64,000 nucleotides of DNA from Methanobacterium sp. UBA410 (GCA_002498385.1 DAHH01000015.1:80087-144086), one strand, 5' to 3'; counted from the stretch's first letter, positions 1-9,025 are shown. Numbers and translations: made by a program. The notes: generated by a model not told the origin, from the sequence alone.

Positions 1-454
1 GGTAATTAAATAAGGTAATTAAAAAGCGTTTAAAAAATAATCGTTCTAAAATATTTTTAAGTGAAATAAAATCTTTTTAGAGTATTAAAATACATTTTAA
101 AAGATTTAAATACCTTAAAATGTATTAAAATTTATTGAGATATATTAAAATATGTTTAAAATCGTTTATTAATGAAAAAAAGTTCTTCTGTAGAAATTCT
201 TCTGTAGAAAAATTTTCCAATGAATCACGTTCTCATTTTAAACTGAAAGAATCCTAAAATTCAAATTATTGAAGTTTTTTTTCAAAATAAGGCATTGAAA
301 TATGATAAAGGGGTATTATTTTAAATGCGTATAATATTTAAAAGAGTTTCAATTTTAGAATATTCTAGAATTATAGGGAAGCCATTTTAATGATAACACA
401 GTGAATAACGCTGCTGGAAATTATGGAAAAATGAAAAAATAGAAAAAAAGGGAT
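1..454. other. AT-rich spacer with short direct and inverted repeats
   Basis: I see no gene here. Visible structure: a 10-bp repeat starting with GGTAATTAA near 1 and 14; a perfect 14-bp tandem duplication (unit TTCTTCTGTAGAAA, 183-196 and 197-210); and a 12-bp inverted repeat (AATACATTTTAA at 89-100 against its complement at 115-126) with a 14-nt loop. The stretch is downstream of the minus-strand gene ending at 455, so it may hold that gene's terminator, but the promoter and identity of whatever lies left of the window cannot be judged. Confidence 0.5.
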
Positions 455-1045
455 CTACCCCAACCTGCTAACACGGATTAATGATTCCACAGGAACATCT
501 TCAACTTCAGTTATGCCCCTCTTGTCTATTAAAACAACCACTGCAAGTGGCTGGGCTCCAAGATCCTTGAAGACCTTTGCAGCTTCCTTTATGGTTTTCC
601 CACTGGTTATGACGTCATCTACTATAACAACTTTACGACCCTCAACAGATGCAAAGTTGCTGCTTACAGCCCCCTTAGCATCTTCTTCCATTTTCCTGTG
701 TTTTATTGGGTGGAAAACAGCGATGTCTGCATCTATTATCTCCGCCATCATGGTCGCAAATGGTATTCCACTTACAGTTATACCAACTATAACTTCAGGT
801 TCGCCGTATTCCAGCGCCATATCTGCCATGGCAGCAGAAACATATTTCATACGTACAGAACTGCCTCCAAGACTCTTCCAGTTTATTGCAAAGTCAACAG
901 GGGCCTTCTCATTCTTTTTGCCGGTTCCCTGTAAAACAAGCCATCTGGCAGTGTCTTTTGAGACGTTTAGTTCATCTGCTATTTCTCCTGTTGTGAAACC
1001 TCTATTTCTAAGCTCGTAAGCTTTTTTTATGAGTTTTTCATTCAT
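455..1045 (-). CDS. gfcR: Orotate phosphoribosyltransferase-like regulator with N-terminal HTH (GfcR/PyrE2 type)
   Basis: An N-terminal helix-turn-helix (about residues 10-40, with GFTTGEIADELNVSKDTARW) is followed by a type I phosphoribosyltransferase fold whose PRPP loop reads VVIVDDVITSGKTI. This layout is the archaeal PyrE-like family that includes GfcR of haloarchaea, a regulator of sugar metabolism; true PyrE enzymes lack the HTH. The ATG at 1045 is chosen over the upstream one at 1063 because AGGATG sits just before it. It is a single gene downstream of the hemC pair. The PRT domain probably senses a phosphorylated ligand, but which one, and the targets, cannot be seen here. Confidence 0.8.
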   Translation of the reverse strand: MNEKLIKKAYELRNRGFTTGEIADELNVSKDTARWLVLQGTGKKNEKAPVDFAINWKSLGGSSVRMKYVSAAMADMALEYGEPEVIVGITVSGIPFATMMAEIIDADIAVFHPIKHRKMEEDAKGAVSSNFASVEGRKVVIVDDVITSGKTIKEAAKVFKDLGAQPLAVVVLIDKRGITEVEDVPVESLIRVSRLG

Positions 1046-1181
1046 GGACACACATCCTAACACTTAATTCTTCCATATTAACAAGGAAATTTTTCCATAT
1101 TAACAATGGGGAAACCCTAAAAGCTACTAACCCTGGATTCTATAACTCAAAGTTCTGTTCTGCGGATTTAAAATAATTTTA

Positions 1182-2135
1182 TCAACACTCATTCATGTTC
1201 ACAGGTTTTTTGTACTTGGCAGATTTCATGGCTGCCAGCACCACCTTAAGGGCATGGATTCCATCTTCACCTGTAATACGGGGTTCTTCATCGTTTCGAA
1301 CTGCAGACAAAAATGAGTTCAGTTCATCCTTCAGGGGCTCCCTGTGGGGCACTTCAACCTTCTGGGCATTTTTTCCGAACACCTCAGCTGTCTGGTCTAT
1401 GTAATCAATGGAAAGTATTCCATCAACCCCTGTTAACTCAAGCTGTCTTTTCTTGTAGGGTGTGAGCCAGTTAGTTTCCAGCATTCCAACCACACCATTC
1501 TCAAATCTCATCATTATCTCTGCATGATCTTCATATTCACATTTTTCAAGTTTACTACCCATATTTGCGTAAACCTTGGATGCCGGGCTGTCAAGTAGAT
1601 AGAACATGATATCAACCTCGTGTATTGCAAGATCTATTGCAACTCCAACATCTTTTATCCTTGGGGGGAAGGGTCCAACCCTCTTGGCCGAGGCAGAAAC
1701 AATTTCACCTATTGCACCTTCATCTATAAGTTTTTTGGCCTCAAGTACTGCAGGGTTGAACCTTTCAACGTGCCCAGTTGCAAGCTTAACCCCTGCATCG
1801 TGTGCAGCGTCAACCATCTCCTTCGCCTCATCAAGGGTAAATGCTATGGGTTTTTCAACCAGCACATTTTTTCCATGTTCTATTGCGCTCATCACAACTT
1901 CATAGTGGTAAGTTGTGGGTACGCATACACTTACAACTTCTATTTCAGGCATCTTGAGTATGTTGTCGTAGTCAACAAAACCCACTGTATTGAACTTTCC
2001 TGAAACCTCTGCCAGGGTTCCCTTCATAAGATCAGAAACAGCCATGAGGTTCGCACTTTCAAGCTCAGAATAAACCCTTACATGGTTGTAACCCATGGCT
2101 CCAACACCAATCACACCAACATTAACCTTACTCAA
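1182..2135 (-). CDS. Gfo/Idh/MocA family NAD(P)-dependent sugar oxidoreductase
   Basis: The 317-residue protein starts with a Rossmann nucleotide-binding segment (VGVIGVGAMGYNH) and has the family's EKP signature (LVEKPIAFTLDEA) near residue 95, followed by the usual GFO_IDH_MocA C-terminal domain with a conserved HEVDI segment. The family oxidises or reduces hydroxyls of sugars and nucleotide sugars; UDP-GlcNAc 3-dehydrogenases of methanogens belong to it, but nothing here settles the substrate. Its ATG overlaps the hemC stop by 4 nt (ATGA), so it is translationally coupled to hemC, although no link to tetrapyrrole synthesis is known for this family. Confidence 0.85.
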   Translation of the reverse strand: MSKVNVGVIGVGAMGYNHVRVYSELESANLMAVSDLMKGTLAEVSGKFNTVGFVDYDNILKMPEIEVVSVCVPTTYHYEVVMSAIEHGKNVLVEKPIAFTLDEAKEMVDAAHDAGVKLATGHVERFNPAVLEAKKLIDEGAIGEIVSASAKRVGPFPPRIKDVGVAIDLAIHEVDIMFYLLDSPASKVYANMGSKLEKCEYEDHAEIMMRFENGVVGMLETNWLTPYKKRQLELTGVDGILSIDYIDQTAEVFGKNAQKVEVPHREPLKDELNSFLSAVRNDEEPRITGEDGIHALKVVLAAMKSAKYKKPVNMNEC

Positions 2136-3004
2136 ACATAATCCTCCATCATTAGCTTTGCAGCTTTCACACCCAGTTTACGAGCCTCACCTACAGAACC
2201 CTGTAAATTTACCTTTGAAAGCAGTTCTCCTTCCTTTGAAAGCAGGATGCTGTACAAATCCAATTTATTTCCAATGGTTCTTGCAGAAACACCCAGTGGC
2301 CATTGACAACCCACTCCCAACTCTTCAAGGACAGCTTTTTCAGCAATAACCTCATTTTCAGACTGGGTGTGGTTTAACCTTCTTAAAATTTCTTTTTTAT
2401 TATTATCCTGCCTTATAACTACTGCCAGTGCCCCTTGCCCTGCAGCAGGAGTTAAATATTCACGGGAAAATACTTCATTTATATTTTCTGCCAGAGAAAG
2501 CCTTTTAAGGCCTGCTTCTGCCATTATGGTTGCATCGTATTCTCCACTTAATACTTTTTTTATTCTTGTATCTATATTTCCTCTTATTGGTTTTATATTA
2601 AATTTTTTGTTATGATATCTGCAAAAGGCTTCTCTTCGCAGGCTGCTTGTACCAAGGGCCGCATCTTCAGGGAGTTCATCCCACGAATACCTTGAAATTA
2701 GGACCTCCCATGGAGACTCTCTCCTGGGGACTGCAATTATTTCAAGGCCTTCTGTAAGTTCTGTTGGAAGGTCTTTGAAGCTGTGAACTGCAAAATCAAT
2801 TTCCTCATCTAAGAGTGCCCTATCAAGTTCCTTGGTGAATATTCCTTTTGCATCAATTTTGTAAAGTTGAGAATTCTTTATTTTATCTCCAGTTGTTTTA
2901 ATTATCTTCACATTTACTTCTTCATCTGTTACTTTGGATAATTGGTTGATTATACTTTTTGTTTGAACAACTGCAAGACTGCTTCCCCGGGTACCAACCT
3001 TCAA
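2132..3004 (-). CDS. hemC: Hydroxymethylbilane synthase (porphobilinogen deaminase)
   Basis: HemC polymerises four porphobilinogens into hydroxymethylbilane, the precursor of sirohaem, cobalamin and F430. Visible signatures: N-terminal KVGTRGSSLA, catalytic Asp in HSFKDLP (about residue 78), GTSSLRRE and RGNIDTRIKK cofactor-contact motifs, and the dipyrromethane-attachment Cys in LGVGCQWP (about 233). Start choice: the frame is open to a TTG at 3019 and an ATG at 3013, but a GGAG sits 8 nt before the TTG at 3004, giving the family's normal N-terminus MKVGTRGS. It overlaps the downstream oxidoreductase. A 221-bp spacer separates it from cfbE upstream, also a tetrapyrrole gene. Confidence 0.93.
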   Translation of the reverse strand: MKVGTRGSSLAVVQTKSIINQLSKVTDEEVNVKIIKTTGDKIKNSQLYKIDAKGIFTKELDRALLDEEIDFAVHSFKDLPTELTEGLEIIAVPRRESPWEVLISRYSWDELPEDAALGTSSLRREAFCRYHNKKFNIKPIRGNIDTRIKKVLSGEYDATIMAEAGLKRLSLAENINEVFSREYLTPAAGQGALAVVIRQDNNKKEILRRLNHTQSENEVIAEKAVLEELGVGCQWPLGVSARTIGNKLDLYSILLSKEGELLSKVNLQGSVGEARKLGVKAAKLMMEDYV

Positions 3005-3240
3005 AAAAACCATCTCCAATAAAAACAGCGAAACCAGTATCTCCTATTGAAATCGTGAAGGGTTTCACTTAAAAGAGTTTCAAACTCCTTAAATTCCATA
3101 GATCAATCATAAAAAACATCACATGATTTATTAATTAGAGATTCATTTAGACTGAATCCCTAATGAATGATTCCTTACGATCGCTAATAAATGTTGTTAT
3201 GTGTAGTATATTATGTGGCCAATCTGTTCAGTTACCCCTC

Positions 3241-4968
3241 CTACCGCAATTTTAGATCTGAAAAATTTGATCTATAGACAACCAGGATACTCTTACATCC
3301 AGCATCATGAGCCCAATCAACAGCATCCTTCAAGTTCGTCAGGTATTTGAAATCCCTTTTTATATTATTTTTAACGTTGTTTCCAAGTTCATCTACAAGT
3401 ACTAAGGGTATGGAATTATTTAAATCATTCAAAACTTCTGAAACACTTTTTTCATCAATTTCTTCACATGTAACCCCATATTTACCTCCAAATACAATTC
3501 CTGCTCTTTCAAGGTTAGATACCATGCTCAGTGCCTTTTTCACAGCTGTGACATTGAGCCCTGGGTTTACCTCTGCTATAACCATACTTCCTTCACGATC
3601 CCCTATGGAAGTTCTACCTTCAACACCCCGGAAATTTTTTAAACCCTGTTTTATGGTTTTAACGGGTATTCCAAGTGTTAAAGATGCACATATAACTGCT
3701 AAAACATTTTGAACATGATATGGCGCTGGAGCAAAGGTTGAAACCTCAAAAGAGGTGTTTAAAAGGATTCCATCAATGGTTTTAAGGTTCCTAACCACAA
3801 GTTGGATGGTGGTTCTGTAAAGTCCAAACTGGATGCTGGATGTCCTGACGTTTGCATCCTCCTCAAAGCCGAAGGTGTTGGTCTTTTTATTCAGGTTTAT
3901 GTATTCTGAATTATTTGGGTCCGATTTTAATCCTGGACTTAAATTAACTGAATCTGAATCCAGCTTTAAATGTGATGAATGAACTGAATCCAGCTTTAAA
4001 TGTGATGAATGAACTGAATCTCCGTTTAAACTTGCACCTGATTTCGAGTAAAATGAGTTAAAATCTTTATAGTTACAGGCAACCATCTTACTTTTGAATA
4101 TTTGGGCCTTTGCCTGGCTTGCCCTCCTTGTGCCTCCAGCTATGGGATAGTTTTCTGCAACGTTGGTCAAAACCCCCACATCTGCAAGACCAGTTCCTCC
4201 AAGGGAAGTTTCAAATATGCAGATTCCAACTTCTTGGTTCATACTGCAACTTTGAAGGGTTTCACAGTCATTTGCAAGTTTAAATGCTTCCACAATACTT
4301 GCAGGCGTTATACTTATGTTCTTCTTCAGGATCAGATCTTGCTTTTGGGAAGGTTTCATGCTTAGACCCGATGTTTCCTCTGTTTTAATTGCAGTTTGAT
4401 TTTCCATTTCAACAATTTGACCATTTTCAGGGTCATTTTGATATTTTTTATCTTTTATGAGCTCAACACCCAAGCTACTTAAAACTAGGGGATTTAAATC
4501 CTTAAATATCTCTTTTAACATCCATACAACGCTTGTTTTTCCTTTAACACCTGTAACTTCAATTACTGGCACGTTTATACGGTTTTTAAGCAGGAATCCA
4601 ACTGCTTCATGGTGGGTCATTCTTTTAAGTTTAAGGTTTCCTGCAGCTTTAATTTCAGATTCAAAGTTACAGTGGACTGGTAAAACCAGGAGCAAATCGT
4701 AGTTTTCTTGGCTTTCAGGACTTTTCCTGTAGGTTTCCGTGCACGTCCCCTTGTTTCCATCCAGATCTGTTTCAGTTACAGCCCTTTCATTCAGATTCTC
4801 CAGGAAACTGGATTGAACCATTTTCACTCCTTTTTTTACGAGTGAAACTCTGGCATCTTCTTTAAGGGTGTGGTAGATGTCAAGGGCAAACACGTCAAAT
4901 CCCATTTTTGAGAGTTCAGATGCAATAACGGTGCCTCCATGGGTCATATCAACCACAAGGACCTTCAT
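3241..4968 (-). CDS. cfbE: Coenzyme F430 synthase, Mur-ligase family
   Basis: CfbE carries out the last step of F430 synthesis, an ATP-dependent activation and ring closure of the seco-F430 acid; F430 is the nickel cofactor of methyl-coenzyme M reductase. Seen: a Mur-type N-terminus (KVLVVDMTHGGTVIASELS), the P-loop VTGVKGKTSV at about residues 138-147, a segment GTGLADVGVLTNVAENYP and a Mur ligase C-terminal domain (EGRTSIGDREGSMVIAEVNP). At 575 residues it is longer than I expect for the family. The excess lies around residues 185-370, a Ser/Asn/Lys-rich low-complexity stretch holding a perfect 30-bp tandem duplication. Its ATG overlaps the nadK stop by 4 nt. Confidence 0.9.
   Translation of the reverse strand: MKVLVVDMTHGGTVIASELSKMGFDVFALDIYHTLKEDARVSLVKKGVKMVQSSFLENLNERAVTETDLDGNKGTCTETYRKSPESQENYDLLLVLPVHCNFESEIKAAGNLKLKRMTHHEAVGFLLKNRINVPVIEVTGVKGKTSVVWMLKEIFKDLNPLVLSSLGVELIKDKKYQNDPENGQIVEMENQTAIKTEETSGLSMKPSQKQDLILKKNISITPASIVEAFKLANDCETLQSCSMNQEVGICIFETSLGGTGLADVGVLTNVAENYPIAGGTRRASQAKAQIFKSKMVACNYKDFNSFYSKSGASLNGDSVHSSHLKLDSVHSSHLKLDSDSVNLSPGLKSDPNNSEYINLNKKTNTFGFEEDANVRTSSIQFGLYRTTIQLVVRNLKTIDGILLNTSFEVSTFAPAPYHVQNVLAVICASLTLGIPVKTIKQGLKNFRGVEGRTSIGDREGSMVIAEVNPGLNVTAVKKALSMVSNLERAGIVFGGKYGVTCEEIDEKSVSEVLNDLNNSIPLVLVDELGNNVKNNIKRDFKYLTNLKDAVDWAHDAGCKSILVVYRSNFSDLKLR
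3961..4020 (-). repeat. Perfect in-frame 30-bp tandem duplication inside cfbE
   Basis: Bases 3961-3990 and 3991-4020 are identical. On the coding strand each copy encodes the ten residues DSVHSSHLKL, and a degenerate third start (DSVNLS) follows. Because the unit is a multiple of three the reading frame is kept. It lies in the low-complexity insert, well away from the P-loop. Confidence 0.97.
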
Positions 4969-5828
4969 GGGTTTATTCCGCCTTCTGTGAGTTTTTCACG
5001 CACTTTCTTGTAGAATCCCTTGTTCAGCCTAACGAAGTAGGCATGGTTCTCTGCCTTTTTGAAGGTGATCTTATCCATGTAGTTTATTTCTTCTTCGAAC
5101 TGACCGTCTATAACTGCCACAGCCTTTTTACCTTCTCTCAAAAGTTTAACTTCTATAACACTATTGTTTGATACAACTGTTGGTCTTGCACCCAGTTTGA
5201 ATGGACATATTGGAACTATTATAAACGCTCCAACCTTAGGGTCAACTATTGGACCGCCTGCAGACATTGAGTAGGCTGTTGAACCACTTGGAGTTGATAC
5301 TATAAGTCCATCAGCCCTTAATTCCTCAACAATCTCATCATCTACAGTTATCTGTATGTGTAACATTTTAGCCGGCTTTCTGGTCATGAGGACAACTTCG
5401 TTCAGTGCAGTTTGAAGTTTCTTGTTGTGCCAGACCTGGAGCTGGGTTCTCTCCTCAACAACGTAGTTGCCTGAGAGCACCTCGTTTATTGCCTTTAAAG
5501 CATCTTCAGGGTCAATTTCTGTTAGAAATCCAACAGCACCCATGTTTATTCCCAGTAGCGGTATTTTTTTCTTGTTGATGAAACTTTGAGTTCTTAAAAT
5601 GGTTCCATCACCCCCAATGGCCACCATCATGTCCACGTCCATTTCAGCAAGGCCACAGGCAAGGTTTTCATACTTTTTGCCATTATTACCTGTGATTTTG
5701 TTGAGTTTTTTAAGGAGGGGAGTGTCCATGAATGTTTCAACACCCCTCTCCAGGAGGAGATCAACTATTTTTCCAGCAAGTTCAACAGCTTCATCAACAT
5801 CAAGACGAGCCACAACACCTATTCTCAT
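4965..5828 (-). CDS. nadK: NAD kinase
   Basis: NadK phosphorylates NAD to NADP. The 287-residue protein has the family motif GGDGT at residues 72-76 (MVAIGGDGTILRT), the NE motif in ALNEVVL, and the Gly-rich DGLIVSTPSGSTAYSMSAGG segment that forms the NAD site. It overlaps both neighbours by 4 nt (ATGA): the FBPase/IMPase gene upstream and cfbE downstream. This pairing is informative because in Methanocaldococcus the same two activities are fused in one polypeptide (MJ0917) that both makes and hydrolyses NADP. Full-length and intact. Confidence 0.94.
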   Translation of the reverse strand: MRIGVVARLDVDEAVELAGKIVDLLLERGVETFMDTPLLKKLNKITGNNGKKYENLACGLAEMDVDMMVAIGGDGTILRTQSFINKKKIPLLGINMGAVGFLTEIDPEDALKAINEVLSGNYVVEERTQLQVWHNKKLQTALNEVVLMTRKPAKMLHIQITVDDEIVEELRADGLIVSTPSGSTAYSMSAGGPIVDPKVGAFIIVPICPFKLGARPTVVSNNSVIEVKLLREGKKAVAVIDGQFEEEINYMDKITFKKAENHAYFVRLNKGFYKKVREKLTEGGINP

Positions 5829-6667
5829 GAAATACCCCCTAAAATTTGAATTATTTTACTGTGAATTTTCGGGTTACACCCCGCAACTATGGAAGTCCTC
5901 TCAAGAACATTTAAATAACCTTTCAAAGGATTACAGTTCTCATCAGTCACCGTACCCCCTGTTTCTTCAATTATCAACTTTGCAGCAGATATGTCAACGA
6001 TCCTGAGGTTTCCCCTCACATCTATGAATGCATCGTAGGTTCCATCTGCAACGTAACAGAGTTCAATTGCAACGGAACCCAGTATTCTCATCCTTCTCAC
6101 AGACTTGCAGAGCCTGTCCACCTTGGACATCTCAGCCCTGTAAATGTAGGCACCTATCGATGACTTTGAAATATCTTCCTGAGTTGAGGGAACCAGTTTC
6201 TTACCGTTTACAGTGGCACCCTGACCTTTCACTGCCTGGTAAAGATCTCCCGTTGCAAGATTTTTAACGAACCCCATTTCTATATCTGCCACGGTGAGTT
6301 TATCTGGAGCCACTTTAGAAGCATCTGCAATTCCAAGTGACACTGCGTAGGCCGGTATGTTCTTTAAAGCATTGCTGGTACCATCCAATGGATCAACAAC
6401 AAAAACAACCTCTGAAGGCTCTTTTCCTATTTTAAATTCACCTATTTCTTCACTTACAAGGGTTGAAGGTCTTCCAGCATCCTCCAGGACCTCCACAACT
6501 TTATTCTCTGCAGCTATATCTATTAACTTTGTTGGAGTACCATCTGCCCCTATTTTAACTATATCTCCACCTTCTTCAGTGCCAACAAGAGGAGAAACAG
6601 CTTTCTGTGCTTCCTTTATTATTTTTTTTGAAACCCTGCTCCAGAATCTGACATCTTCTCTATCCAT
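5825..6667 (-). CDS. suhB: Bifunctional fructose-1,6-bisphosphatase / inositol-1-monophosphatase
   Basis: This Mg-dependent phosphatase of the archaeal IMPase/FBPase (class IV) family acts in gluconeogenesis and inositol-phosphate synthesis. Seen: the acidic metal site SEEIGEF, the signature VVDPLDGTSNALKN, and the C-terminal metal motif IVDISAAKLIIEETGG. The start at 6667 (MDREDVRFW) is preferred over 6691 because GAGGGT lies 7 nt upstream. The stop overlaps nadK. Since the IMPase-NadK fusion of M. jannaschii is an NADP phosphatase, this protein may also dephosphorylate NADP; that is inference. Confidence 0.9.
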   Translation of the reverse strand: MDREDVRFWSRVSKKIIKEAQKAVSPLVGTEEGGDIVKIGADGTPTKLIDIAAENKVVEVLEDAGRPSTLVSEEIGEFKIGKEPSEVVFVVDPLDGTSNALKNIPAYAVSLGIADASKVAPDKLTVADIEMGFVKNLATGDLYQAVKGQGATVNGKKLVPSTQEDISKSSIGAYIYRAEMSKVDRLCKSVRRMRILGSVAIELCYVADGTYDAFIDVRGNLRIVDISAAKLIIEETGGTVTDENCNPLKGYLNVLERTSIVAGCNPKIHSKIIQILGGIS

Positions 6668-6719
6668 TATATTACCCTCTATGCAAACCATTTTTTTCCA
6701 GTTGTGCAGTCATCACCAC

Positions 6720-7163
6720 TCATTCAAGGTAAACAACAGATGCAACAACAGCACCCTGTTTTTTAACTCTATGACTCTCTTCCCCTATTATGATTTCCTT
6801 TATTTTAAGTCCCCTCACATCCATCATGTACTTTACCATTTCTTCTGCTTCCTTTCTTACCTCTTCAGGATTTCTGTTTACTCCTGTGTTTTCCACAACA
6901 CATCCGAAATCATTTGAGGTTGCAGCAGCCACAACAGCAGATATCAGGTCGCCCTCATTGTCTGATGATTCATATGCAAGAACGCAGTTCACCATTTTTC
7001 CTGCCTCAAATTTTGGAAGTTCTACTATTTCAGTACCAGTTGGTAACATGCTTGATACCTGTATAAGATTTATATCGCCTATTCCTGCATCTAAAAGTGC
7101 ATTGTCAAATGCGTTGAGTTTTGTTGGGCCTTCTGCCCTTCCTGATGTTATTGAAACTTTCAT
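6720..7163 (-). CDS. pdaD: Pyruvoyl-dependent arginine decarboxylase
   Basis: PdaD converts arginine to agmatine, the first step of archaeal polyamine synthesis. The proenzyme cleaves itself between two serines to form the pyruvoyl group; here the site is VSSMLPTGTE, with the SS at about residues 37-38 from the chosen start. The ATG at 7163 (MKVSITSG) is preferred over the GTG at 7172 because AGGTGAT precedes it. About 147 residues, a normal length. The stop is 52 bp from the FBPase gene, so read-through into that operon is possible. aIF5A and agmatinase lie divergently beside it. Confidence 0.93.
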   Translation of the reverse strand: MKVSITSGRAEGPTKLNAFDNALLDAGIGDINLIQVSSMLPTGTEIVELPKFEAGKMVNCVLAYESSDNEGDLISAVVAAATSNDFGCVVENTGVNRNPEEVRKEAEEMVKYMMDVRGLKIKEIIIGEESHRVKKQGAVVASVVYLE

Positions 7164-7172
7164 ACCTATCAC

Positions 7173-7462
7173 CTAAAGCATCCGTGTAATATTAACATGT
7201 CAATCAAAATTTAAATATTAAAAAAAATATAGCTATCTCCATTGTAGTGAGCTATCTAAGGGATCATCTAAATATAGTTTACATGCAAACATAAATAAGG
7301 TATATTTTCAAATATTAGAATATGATTCTTGTTGTGTCTCAAAATAGTTTTATACAGATCCGTACATACCATATATAACTATTTTAATCTAAAATCTCAC
7401 GATGAGTTAATTTATGTTAAAAGGAATTATAATGTTAAAAGGATAAATTGGAGGTAAATTGT
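7173..7462 (+). promoter_or_regulatory. Divergent promoter region between pdaD and aIF5A
   Basis: A 290-bp AT-rich spacer separates the divergent genes. On the plus strand there are two TATA-like boxes, TTTATACAG at 7349-7357 and CATATATAACT at 7370-7380, either placed to give a 5' leader of about 55-90 nt before the ATG at 7463. A GGAGGT Shine-Dalgarno element at 7450-7455 decides that start. For pdaD an AT-rich element near 7220 is possible but not convincing. Confidence 0.45.
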
Positions 7463-7861
7463 ATGTCAAAAAAGGTAGTAGAAGTTAAAACCTTAAAAGT
7501 AGGTAAATACGTAATATTAAATGACGAAGCATCCAAAATCGTAGGTATACAAACATCATCCCCTGGAAAACACGGAGCTGCAAAAGCGAGAGTTGAGGCT
7601 GTTGGAATATTCGACAATCAGAAAAGAACCCTTGTAAAACCTGTTGATGCAAAGGTAGATGTTCCTATAATAGATAAACGTGCAGCTCAGGTTCTTGCAT
7701 TAATGGGAAGCGATGTTCAGCTCATGGATCTTGAAACCTATGAAACATTTGAGGTGCCTATTCCTGAGGAACTTAAGGATAATTTAATTGAAGGAGCAGA
7801 AGTGGGTTACATCGTTGCCATGGGCCAGAAAAAGCTCATGAGAATAAAAGGAAAGGGTTAA
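7463..7861 (+). CDS. eif5A: Translation initiation factor aIF5A (hypusine-containing)
   Basis: aIF5A promotes peptide-bond formation at difficult sequences and carries hypusine or deoxyhypusine on one lysine. The modification loop TSSPGKHGAAK is visible, with the lysine at residue 36, followed by an OB-fold C-terminal domain. The ATG at 7463 follows a GGAGGT at 7450-7455; an in-frame TTG at 7448 lies inside that element and is rejected. The 132-residue length is normal. It is flanked by pdaD and speB, the two enzymes leading to the polyamine that donates the aminobutyl group. Confidence 0.95.
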   Translation: MSKKVVEVKTLKVGKYVILNDEASKIVGIQTSSPGKHGAAKARVEAVGIFDNQKRTLVKPVDAKVDVPIIDKRAAQVLALMGSDVQLMDLETYETFEVPIPEELKDNLIEGAEVGYIVAMGQKKLMRIKGKG

Positions 7862-7910
7862 TTAACGTATAATCATTTTTTTCCTGATCTAGAGATTTAA
7901 AGGTAAATAA

Positions 7911-8786
7911 ATGCTTTTTTATACAGAAAGTCCGTTGAAATTTGCTTTTTCAAGGGAAGCAACAGATTTCACTGAACAAGGATTTACTGATAAAGACCAT
8001 AGATTTGGCGTTGTAGGCGTGCCATTTGACAGCACAACAACCTACAAACCCTGTGCAAGGTTTGGTCCAAGGTCTGTACGGGAAGCATCCTACAACTTCG
8101 AACGATACAACTTCGTTTTAGGCAAAAACCTTGATGCACCTGTGTACGATTTTGGAGACGTTGAAGTTGCCCATGGAAACTTCAAAAAAACCTGCAAACA
8201 TGTGGAGTCAACCATATCCGAGATCACAGATATGGGGATAACCCCTGTAACCATAGGAGGAGAACACAGCATCAGTTACGGTGTTCTAAAGGCCCTTGAA
8301 ACTGAGGATTTAACTGTAATTCATTTAGATGCCCATATGGATCTCAGGAACGCTTACATGGGCGAAAAATATTCCCATGCCACTGTGATGCGAAGAATAT
8401 CTGATCTTGGCCCTGAAATAATTCAAATTGGAATAAGATCCGCATCACAGGAAGAGGCAGCCTTCGCAGAGGAAACAGGAATAGAACAGTACACATCCTA
8501 CGACCTGGCCAAAAGGTGGGACGATTTTGAACGTACCCTACGATCCCTGGAGGGCTCTGTTTACGTGACTGTTGATCTGGATGTTCTTGACCCAGCCTAT
8601 GCTCCAAGTGTTGGAACTCCAGCACCCTGCGGTTTAAAGCCTCAGGAGCTTGAAAAAATAATTTTCAGCCTTAAAAATAAGGAAGTTGTGGGATTAGACC
8701 TTGTAGAAGTATCATCAACTCAGATTGGTGATGTGACATCTGTAAATGGTGCAAAAGTTATTTACGATTTTCTTTGTCTGTACTAA
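7911..8786 (+). CDS. speB: Agmatinase (ureohydrolase family)
   Basis: Agmatinase hydrolyses agmatine to putrescine and urea. All manganese-binding motifs of the arginase/agmatinase family are present: GGEHS, DAHMD, SHATV and DLDVLDPA, plus EVSS near the C-terminus. At 291 residues it is complete. It starts 49 bp after aIF5A, close enough for co-transcription. With pdaD across the divergent promoter it forms the arginine to agmatine to putrescine route, so the substrate call is supported by context as well as motif. Confidence 0.93.
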   Translation: MLFYTESPLKFAFSREATDFTEQGFTDKDHRFGVVGVPFDSTTTYKPCARFGPRSVREASYNFERYNFVLGKNLDAPVYDFGDVEVAHGNFKKTCKHVESTISEITDMGITPVTIGGEHSISYGVLKALETEDLTVIHLDAHMDLRNAYMGEKYSHATVMRRISDLGPEIIQIGIRSASQEEAAFAEETGIEQYTSYDLAKRWDDFERTLRSLEGSVYVTVDLDVLDPAYAPSVGTPAPCGLKPQELEKIIFSLKNKEVVGLDLVEVSSTQIGDVTSVNGAKVIYDFLCLY

Positions 8787-9025
8787 ACCAATTCTACAGC
8801 TTAGCCTGGTGATTCCCCTGTTAGTTTCATTTTTATTTTTGATTGACACCAGCTCGTGAAGTTGAAGATCGTTAACATATTGTTTATAGAACCTTTACTC
8901 AATAATAATTTAAAGTCCAGGTTTAAAATTTGGTATTAAAAACTGTTTAAACTAATCCTTTCATCTCTTAATTTAACTCCCCATACTAAAATTAACTCCA
9001 GTGAATTAAATTTAAGGTGGATAAA

